Origin: Hawksworthiomyces lignivorus
Lineage: Eukaryota; Ascomycota; Sordariomycetes; Ophiostomatales; Ophiostomataceae
Reading direction: 5' to 3'
Assembly (NCBI GenBank): GCA_002917075.1
Contig: NTMA01000009.1
Span: 62,001 to 126,000 of the forward strand
Length of the DNA: 64,000 bases
The position numbers were made by a program, and so were the translations under genes. Of this stretch, positions 57,056 to 64,000 are shown piece by piece. The number at the start of each line of letters is the position of its first letter. Positions within the stretch are counted from its first letter, which is position 1. The notes under the pieces were generated by a model. The model did not search any database. It was given only the letters and a program-made list of their open reading frames with translations, and was not told the DNA's origin.

Positions 57056-57639
57056 CAAGCTTTTAGACAGGAGAGCCGAGGCGATTCCAGCAGCATATAG
57101 TGGTCAAACGTCGGTACAAAATACAAGTTAGTTGAAATGTGCTCTCATCTCAAATTGTGTGTTAAGTTATAAGGTACTGTTACATGTGTCCAAGAGGATT
57201 GATCCTTTTTGTACTGGTACAGTAGCCTAGTGGCATCACTCAACATTGTGCTAGTCTGTGCTACTTCTAGTGTCTCGGCCCCCCCCTTACCGATATCGTC
57301 ATACACTCGGAAGTGTCTTGCTAGTATTTGCGAAATTTAAAAAATGGCAATGCTAATTTCGCATGTAGTGTAGCCAAGACATAGCCAATGTGGGGAAGCA
57401 TGGAGCTAGGGGAGGAAGTGGTATTTGGGATATCTTCGGGTCTAGTTTTGTATTGACCAAGTGGAGATCTGGAGATGTAAGTCCGGGAAATATTAGGATA
57501 TGCAACATTATCGTAGGAAACGAGGCTCACCGAACCATAAATAACCTCAACGGACTGCAAACGATAAGTGGTGCGGCCCACAGACCAGTGTCTCTTTCCA
57601 TTGTCCTAAGTAAATCTGTCGTTGTCGCCACAAGGAACC
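57056..57639. other. Intergenic; upstream region of the MFS transporter
   Basis: 584 bp. Contains TGGAGATGTAAGTCCG at 57470-57485, a one-mismatch relative of the CGG-N10-CCG sites, 155 bp before the transporter start. No gene seen. Confidence 0.5.
57470..57485. promoter_or_regulatory. Candidate Zn2Cys6 site 3 (degenerate half)
   Basis: TGGAGATGTAAGTCCG keeps the right half AAGTCCG and the spacing of site 1, but the left CGG is TGG. Confidence 0.35.
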
Positions 57640-59544
57640 ATGGGACTGTCGCCTTCACCAGCCCCGCCTAAGTGCGGTCTTTTGGAGTCGGAACACATCG
57701 AGGCTCTAGAAGGCCAGGAAAAGGTTCCGACCCACGAGCGGTACCACCTCATACCGCGTCCGTCAGAAAGCCCTGAAGATCCTCTGAATTGGCCATTGTC
57801 ATTAAAGGTACGTGATACTATACTTCCATTTGTAGGCCGATTCCTCGGTGTACTAACATTACTCTCAGATCAGCATTCTCATTCAAGTCTGCTGGCTAGC
57901 AGCTGTAAGTCTTTCCGCAATCTTACGTGGCTCTACTAATTGCTTACAATATCTGTACACAGCTTGGAACTTGGAATACGGCTGTCATCAACCCAGCCTA
58001 CGCACCACTTTCGGAGGACTTGCACATTCCTGAGACGCACGCATCGTATCAAACGTAAGCTGGAAACCTTCGTAGACATGATGCAGTATAATATTTGAGA
58101 GACTAATTTTTTTAGAACAATTGCTATTGCGTTGAACGGATTTGGTCCATTCATTTGGATTCCGCTAGCAAACGTCTACGGGAGGCGCTTCGTCTACCTT
58201 ACTACGACGGTCATTGGATTTGCTACCGCACTCGGATGCGGTTTTGTCCATAATTATGGGTCCCTCATAGCCATTCGAGCTATTAATGGCATCTTTCCGG
58301 TATCTATGGCACTTGGACCAGCTACCATAACAGATCTGTTCTTCTACCACCAACGGGGACGTGCCCTCGGCTGCTTCACCGTATTTTTGACCTCCGGTAT
58401 GTGTCACTCTTGCTGCTGGTGAAGGGCACAATGATCTGTTGACTGACAAACTTCACGTTTATTTCTTTAGGCTCTCACTTTGCCGGCTTATTCGGTGGTC
58501 CCGTTGGTCAGTTCCTCGGCTGGCGATGGATCTTTTGGATCACTGCCATGATGAACTTCGTTACCCTTGTCGTCATTGTCTTCTGCCTCCCAGAGACTGT
58601 TTATTATACGCCAAGGACGTATGACGATACGAGTGCCAATTGGCCAAAGCTAACTGCGGGAATATATCGCAAACTGCTTGCACCTTGGAGAACATACCCT
58701 GGTATCCGGCTCAAAGCGAAGCACTTTTTTCTACCACCTTTCCGAATGGCGCGGTACCCATCTGTTATTTTCCCGGCCCTGTATTACTCGTCACAATATT
58801 GCTTCGCAGCTATATTCCCTGCTGTGACATATGCAACGATATTCAGCCGGCGGTTTGGCTGGAACACGCTTCAATGTGGCCTTGCCTACGGTGGCACAAT
58901 GACCATAGGGTCAATCCTCGGCGAGGTATACAATTTCTTCCCAAAAGCCATTGCTTGATACACCATAACGACTGACTAGTTCTTTTTTTTTTTTTTTGCA
59001 GTTTGCTGCTGGCCGCATAATCGATAAAATACTCACGCGGGAGGCCAGGCGACTTGGCACGGACAGTCCTCCGCCTGAGGTGCGATTCAAAGGCCTCTGG
59101 GCTGGCGCATTTCTTGTGCCAGCAGGCTTGTTAATCTTCGGGTTTAGTATGCAGTATCAGGCTCACTGGTCTGGTGCACTGGCTGGAATGTTTATCGGTA
59201 TCTTCGGTATCCAGATTGTTGCTACCGTTTGCTACACGTACTCCATTGACTGCTACCGCATTGAAGGCTCTGAAGTCTCTCAGCTCTTCAACTTCGTACG
59301 GCAGGAAACCAGCTTCACTGTCGGGTTCTATGGCGTGCAGCTATGCCTACGCATCGGGTATCAATTTGCGTTCTTAATGTTTGCTCTTGTCGGAAGTTTG
59401 CTGGCATTTGTCCCAGTGGTCTTTCTTATGTGGAGAGGATCATCCATCCGAGAGCGTCTTGGTAGCCCGCAAGGAGTAAGCGTTGCTGAAGAGGTCTTGC
59501 GAGACCATGAAAAGTATCACAGACAACGCACAGCAACGGAATAG
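57640..59544 (+). CDS. MFS transporter, DHA1-type exporter, 6 exons
   Basis: 524 aa with about 12 membrane segments. Exons are 57640-57807, 57869-57904, 57963-58054, 58116-58396, 58471-58925 and 59002-59544, totalling 1575 nt. A cytosolic N terminus (HLIPRPSESPEDPLNWPLSLK) carries the DPxNWP motif of fungal DHA1 members. Then LGTWNTAVINPAYAPLSEDL, the motif-A region PLANVYGRRFVYL, GLFGGPVGQFLGWRWIFWI, and a long middle loop ending FRMARYPSVIFPALYYSSQY. It ends with a charged tail (VAEEVLRDHEKYHRQRTATE). Likely a plasma-membrane proton-driven exporter for the compound handled by the surrounding enzymes. The last intron has a run of 15 T before its acceptor. Confidence 0.92.
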
Positions 59545-61270
59545 TTGCAGTAGGTGTCTTAGCAAATGATCACCATGAAGAAATCGATGCATCCTTGAGT
59601 TTCTCATAGTTGTAATAACTTAATTTGGCATTCATTTTGCAATTCCCAGCAATAGTATCATTGATAAAAAAATTTCTATCATCTTTTTAACCAGTCTTCT
59701 ATGTACATCTCTTTCATCACCGTATTATCGCCAAGAGCATCCCAAATCATCGCATTCTCTGGATCTCTCAGCTTTTCTACTAGCCTCTTCTGATCTTCCT
59801 TTGGCAAATCAGGGAAACGCTCCAGTAAATCCCTTATGGCAGCGTGTACATAGGACCCTCTCCCAAAAGAACGCATAGACGCCAGTTGATTGACTGCTTT
59901 CTCGAATCGAATACTAGCAAATAGAAAATCCGAGTTTCATTGTTTTTTTGCTGCTCTTAAGCGGCTACTGCTGGGCGTACTGTCTAAAGAGCTCTACGTT
60001 TTAGTCTGCGGAAGTGCTAACCACTATGCAATTGAAGGTTGCGAGGCAGAATCGCAAGCAAATTGATTTTTCTGCTTCGTTTTGTCTGTAAAAGGGGTCA
60101 GTCATCCATAAGTAGACTAAGAGGCGCCAGAAATGGTATTTTTCAGAAGTAACATTAGTAGTACCTTGTCGTAGTCGAAAGTGTAATTTCTATCCTTACT
60201 GCTAGGGAGTATGAGAAAATTGTAGGTAAAAGGGATAGAATTTAACAAAAGCTATCTAGGTCAGGATTACAAGACTGAGCTTTGGAGAGAAGAGTTTTCA
60301 AGAATCTATAGCTGTGTGTTACAAGGTTACAGCAGCCTTGCATAAGGAGATCAGGCTTATAAGTTTATGTCCAAGGAATTGTATGTCTTCTCCTAAGGCT
60401 GGGTTTGATGATGCTAACTAGAGCGCCGACTTCAGCCTTCATAGATCTTCTTGCCATACTTTTAATATCTAGGTTGGTGTTACGATTCGAGTCAAAGGTG
60501 AGCCCTACTTCTATTTCTATGCCCAAATTGCATTCATAATGATACACTACGCTCATCTTGACAGCTTTTGGTATTATAATCTATAAAGTTGACATTGTGA
60601 TTTCGATATTAAATAGCTGAAATCATTATGTTCATCATGGTATATCGATGAATCGTAGATTCTACAAATGTTAAATACTCCAAGACGGAAGTTTGCCCCG
60701 GAAGACGACTGAATGCTGCCTAAATTATTTTTTTTCTGGAAAGGTACACCTTCGTATAATACAGAGCGGCTCGGTCGACTTGTCCAGCCAAGAGAAGTAC
60801 ATGTCACCGGAAACCTCATTATCTATACGAGAAGAGAGTGGAAGCATGTTTCAAACAGGAGGCTGAACTGTATGAGCGGAGACAATTATAAATCTAATTC
60901 ATTCGGGTGCCGCCTCGGTCTGATTCCACCAGCTCGGTTATGATTCATGCATCTGCGGCTGGGCGTTTTGTGTTTATGGGATAGGAATAAACTGGTTATC
61001 AGAGGAAGTTCTTCTGGGGCGGCAGGATAAATTTGTGCAATATACGGCGCGGGCATGGGGTTCCGATAAGTTCTCCTCACGCCAGCTAATTTACCGACCA
61101 GATCTGCCGTCCTGAAACACGCATACTACCCATCCGCTGGCAGCTTGGCTAACGTGGTCATTATTAGATGCAATTCCAGATTTGCAGGTGTCCCTAATTG
61201 CGTATCCTGTTTACCTGTAGACGTGAGGGGTTGTTTTGACACTACATCAACTCATCGTCTATAAAACAAG
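59545..61270. other. Intergenic, about 1.7 kb, with a short relic-like frame
   Basis: Apart from the short frame at 59679-59924, nothing is recognised. Sequence is AT-rich. A CTATAAAAC element at about 61258-61266 sits directly before the regulator gene. Confidence 0.55.
59679..59924 (-). pseudogene. Short charged coding fragment of unknown origin
   Basis: Minus frame reads IRFEKAVNQLASMRSFGRGS, then AAIRDLLERFPDLPKEDQKR and EMYIEDWLKR before the stop at 59679. Strong helical, charged pattern without a full-length start, so it is either the last exon of a small gene or a leftover C terminus. Family not recognised. Confidence 0.3.
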
Positions 61271-62836
61271 ATGCTGGATAACCAGTTAGGAGGCACTCCT
61301 CCTATTCAACGGCAGGCATACACAATGGACCATACACAACTATTACTTTTACCATCCCTTGGTCCCGTAAGTCGGCCAGCCATCTGTGTGACCAAAGACT
61401 CGTCATCTAAACAAATAGGTACTCGAACCAACAGACAAGCAAAGAGACCATTCTTCCGCACCAGGTGGGGCTGCCTGCAGTGCAAACGGCGAAAGGTGAA
61501 GGTAGCTGCTGCCCAGCCTTGTGACGACAACTATCTTAATCGTTGCTGACTATCCCAGTGCGACGAGGGTAAACCAACATGCGCCAACTGCACACGATTC
61601 TCCTTGTCCTGCAGCTTCTTGTTGTTGACACCCCTACAGCCTGACTCCATTTGGCAGTCCGAACGAGATAGTGGCACACAGTACTACACACAGGAGGGCA
61701 CAAGACGAAGAAAACAAGGAGAGCCAAGGAAAGATTGGGATATTTCATACACGGACACGCCTCATAACAATATTTGCAGCACCCTGATCGCACAAAAGAC
61801 GGAAAGTCCGCTGACGCTTGACGCCTCGCTTAGCGCTACGCCAGCGCTGAGCCCGTCCCAGGCCGAGCTGCTGCATCACTTTATCACGCTCACTGCTCAG
61901 TCGCTGGCTGGTTCCGATGATGTCAACCACCACATAGCACAGTTTTGGGCGAAGAACGCGCCACGGATTGGGCTCGCCCACTCCTTTGTCCTCCACTTCG
62001 TGTTGTCCCTCGCAGCTTTGCACCTTTTGCATGTGCACAACTGCAGCGAAGCTGCACAGTCTCGGTATTCCTACGCGGGAAAGCAGCATGGAGCCGTGGC
62101 CCTGGCAGAGCTCAACAAGGTCCTCCCGACGTTTAACGAAGCGAACTGCGGTGCGATTTACTTGTGCACCGTGCTCGAGAGCCTACGCACATTTGCAGCG
62201 GGGCCTTCTGACAAAGACGACCTGCTCATCTGCTCAGCAGATAACGAATCGCCGGGGCGCTGGCAGCCGCTGGCGCTCGGGACTCGGCTCATCCAAGACC
62301 TCGTCCATCCCACCGTTTTATTCTCGGGTCTCTATGCTCCACTCGTCCCGTACCCGCTGAGCGAAGACCCGCTCATCACCGACCCCGTGATGGCTCGCGG
62401 TGAGGGGCCTTCTTGGGTCGACTGGAGAAGCCGCCTGGACATGCTTCGATATGCAATAGAGTCACAGGCGGATGAGTACACCGCTGTGCGCCTCGGGTGT
62501 CTTCACACTCTGAGCTGCATGTACGAGGCCATGTTCGGCGATCAGAACGGCCAGTACGCGGGGCTGACCAGATACAAGATGGTCTTGGTATGGGTATACG
62601 ACGCCGGCGACGACGTAGTGTCACTACTGCGGAACAGGGATCCGTTAGTCCTGGTGATCCTGGCATACTACGCGCCACTCCTAGAGGCAAAAAGGGAAGA
62701 CTGGATCCTAAGGGGCTGGGCAAAGCATCTGCAAGCGGCAGTAAGGTCGTTTCTCGGCGAAGGTTACACGAGCTGGCTTACGTGGCCAACGCAACTCACC
62801 AGCCATCTGATTGAGCGCCGCCAAGCCAGTACATAA
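61271..62836 (+). CDS. Zn2Cys6 transcription factor (UPC2-like type), 2 exons
   Basis: 502 aa from exons 61271-61501 and 61559-62836. The 57-nt intron (GTAGCT..CCCAG) falls inside the zinc cluster, as is usual. Splicing after KRRKVK gives C-x2-C-x6-C-x6-C-x2-C-x6-C with GCLQCKRRKVKCDEGKPTCA followed by NCTRFSLSC. An earlier donor at 61496 would drop two residues and break the spacing. The middle and C-terminal part (LSPSQAELLHHFITLTAQSL, IAQFWAKNAPRIGLAHSFVL, LSLAALHLLH) matches the regulatory domain of sterol-uptake-control-type factors. Probable nuclear activator of neighbouring genes; candidate target sites are noted at 53399, 55973 and 57470. The link is inferred. Confidence 0.92.
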
Positions 62837-63104
62837 AGACAGATAAATATGATATGATGCTCAGTGAAGTGAGGTTTTCATGCCTCATGGCTGGGCAAAA
62901 TTCAAGATAAACTACGTCTACAAGATGCATAGGATGGGGTACGTCGATATAAAGATAAAAAGACATAAATGGTCACCCTGAAGTAATTTTTCCCATATGA
63001 TGATAGCTGTGTATGAAATATGGCCGTGGCTAGAGATTTAGATTTTAGTAGTAACATTCTAGTTCAACATGAAGGCATTTCTTCGACTGCAGCACTTTAG
63101 TAGC

Positions 63105-64000
63105 TCAGAAAATAGCTAAAGCATTCGGTGGCGATGCTACAGCACCCTTATAGTTAAGTGGCGCAGACGTAACAAAGAAAGACCATCGCTTGTGCTTGCT
63201 GCACAACGCGGCCAGCTCATCTAGTTTGAATAGCTCGCCAATTGGAGTACCCCACCCGGCAAGCAGAATAGGGTGTAAGTGCCATGCCGGGTCCACAGGA
63301 GCTGCAGAGACAGAGTTAGTTCGCGAAGCACATAGTATGAACATATCATCTAGTATAGGTCACGGATAACGTACGGCGGCATTCGAAACCAGGAGAATCT
63401 GAAGCCACAGAGCTGAACTGGCTATTCCACAGCCACTCAGTAATTTCGCGGCCTTGTCCCAGACCGATCCATTCCTTGACAGAGGCGACTTCCACTCTTT
63501 TCTCTCGTGAGAGTTGCTGATACGCCTCTGCGTATCCAGTGCGTAAGAATAAGATATCTCCCCTCTGAATTGTCAAACCTTCCTCTGCTATGATGGCTTG
63601 GACGTCATCAATTGTGATTGGGTGTTTCTGGAAGAACTGGACATCCTTGTCTTGGCGTCTTGCCCAAGATGCATAGTCGACTAGTACGCCACGTCCTGCA
63701 ATGCAGCGCTCTGACCAAGCTGTGAAAGCTGGTATGAATACTTGGACAATAGTGTCATCGGGTCAGACATCTTGCTCACCTTGTAAGCCATTAGGGGCAG
63801 TGCGCTCTTGGGCGTGAATATCCGCCTGCGTTACCCTAAATAATGTCAATTTGTATCCTAGTACCAGGCGCCTCCTATGCAAATGAAGTACCCATTATAG
63901 AATTTCTTATCTTTCTGATACGCGAAATGTCGGAAACTGTCCCACTGCGAGCTACCTTGGGTGTTGAACGTGATCTAAAGACTTGTCAGATGAATAGGAA
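63105..64000 (-). CDS. Cyclase-family hydrolase, second copy, truncated by the window edge
   Basis: Partial gene on minus; the 5' part lies beyond 64000. Visible exons are 63974-63892, 63835-63780, 63719-63375 and 63301-63105, all with GT-AG introns. Spliced product reads ITFNTQGSSQWDSFRHFAYQ with the Asp..His metal-site pattern, FYNGVTQADIHAQERTAPNG, GRGVLVDYASWARRQ, IQRGDILFLRTGYAEAYQQL and AWHLHPILLAGWGTPIGELF, ending NYKGAVASPPNALAIF. It follows the same order as the gene at 44948-46020 but has four or more exons instead of two and clearly differs in sequence, so the two are old paralogs. It is tail-to-tail with the Zn2Cys6 regulator, with 268 bp between them. Confidence 0.88.

Overview
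The window is nuclear DNA from a filamentous ascomycete (Pezizomycotina). The evidence is short introns of about 50-80 nt with GT(A/G)AGT donors and (T/C)AG acceptors, fungal-only families (rhodopsin-like 7TM protein, DUF7730, DUF6640, Zn2Cys6 regulator, pepsin-like secreted protease), CT-rich leaders and a decayed Mutator-like transposon. The class cannot be fixed by eye. Several proteins look Sordariomycete-like, but this is an impression and not a result. No tRNA, rRNA or CRISPR array was recognised. Exon joins were worked out by hand from splice consensus plus reading-frame and family continuity, and for each complete multi-exon gene the exon lengths sum to a whole number of codons.

Left part (1-10 kb): a five-exon 7TM rhodopsin-like protein (minus), then a repeat-rich stretch with two diverged copies of an LTR-like repeat (about 3.15-3.66 and 6.69-7.11 kb). 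Between the copies lie a small secreted protein with a carbohydrate-binding-like fold (4757-5380) and a frameshifted MULE transposase remnant (5.88-6.59 kb). Twin perfect hairpins sit at 7.5 kb. A four-exon sugar-porter MFS gene (minus) ends the part.

Middle (10-29 kb): two gene-poor stretches of about 7 kb flank one small conserved gene for a short coiled-coil (SCOC-type) protein. They are followed by a GC-rich single-exon gene for a large secreted endonuclease/exonuclease/phosphatase-family enzyme with an extra C-terminal domain.

Right part (29-64 kb): an accessory region. It carries two proteins of uncertain function, a DUF7730 protein, and a 12-exon ABCC-type ABC transporter followed on the same strand by a DUF6640 membrane protein and a cupin protein. 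Next come a cyclase-family hydrolase, an aldo/keto reductase and a secreted aspartic protease. The densest block (52.2-64 kb) holds a two-domain ABM-like protein, a carboxymuconolactone-decarboxylase-like protein, an HSL-family esterase, an SDR, a DHA1-type MFS transporter, a Zn2Cys6 regulator and a second, truncated cyclase-family gene. Four of these are arranged as two head-to-head pairs.

The block has a regulator, an exporter and small-molecule enzymes but no PKS, NRPS, terpene or DMATS core gene in view. It is best read as a catabolic/detoxification cluster or the tailoring arm of a cluster extending past position 64000. Closely similar CGG(N10-11)CCG-type sites in the two divergent promoters, with a one-mismatch version before the MFS gene, suggest one shared Zn2Cys6 regulon. 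That is the most interesting new signal seen here.
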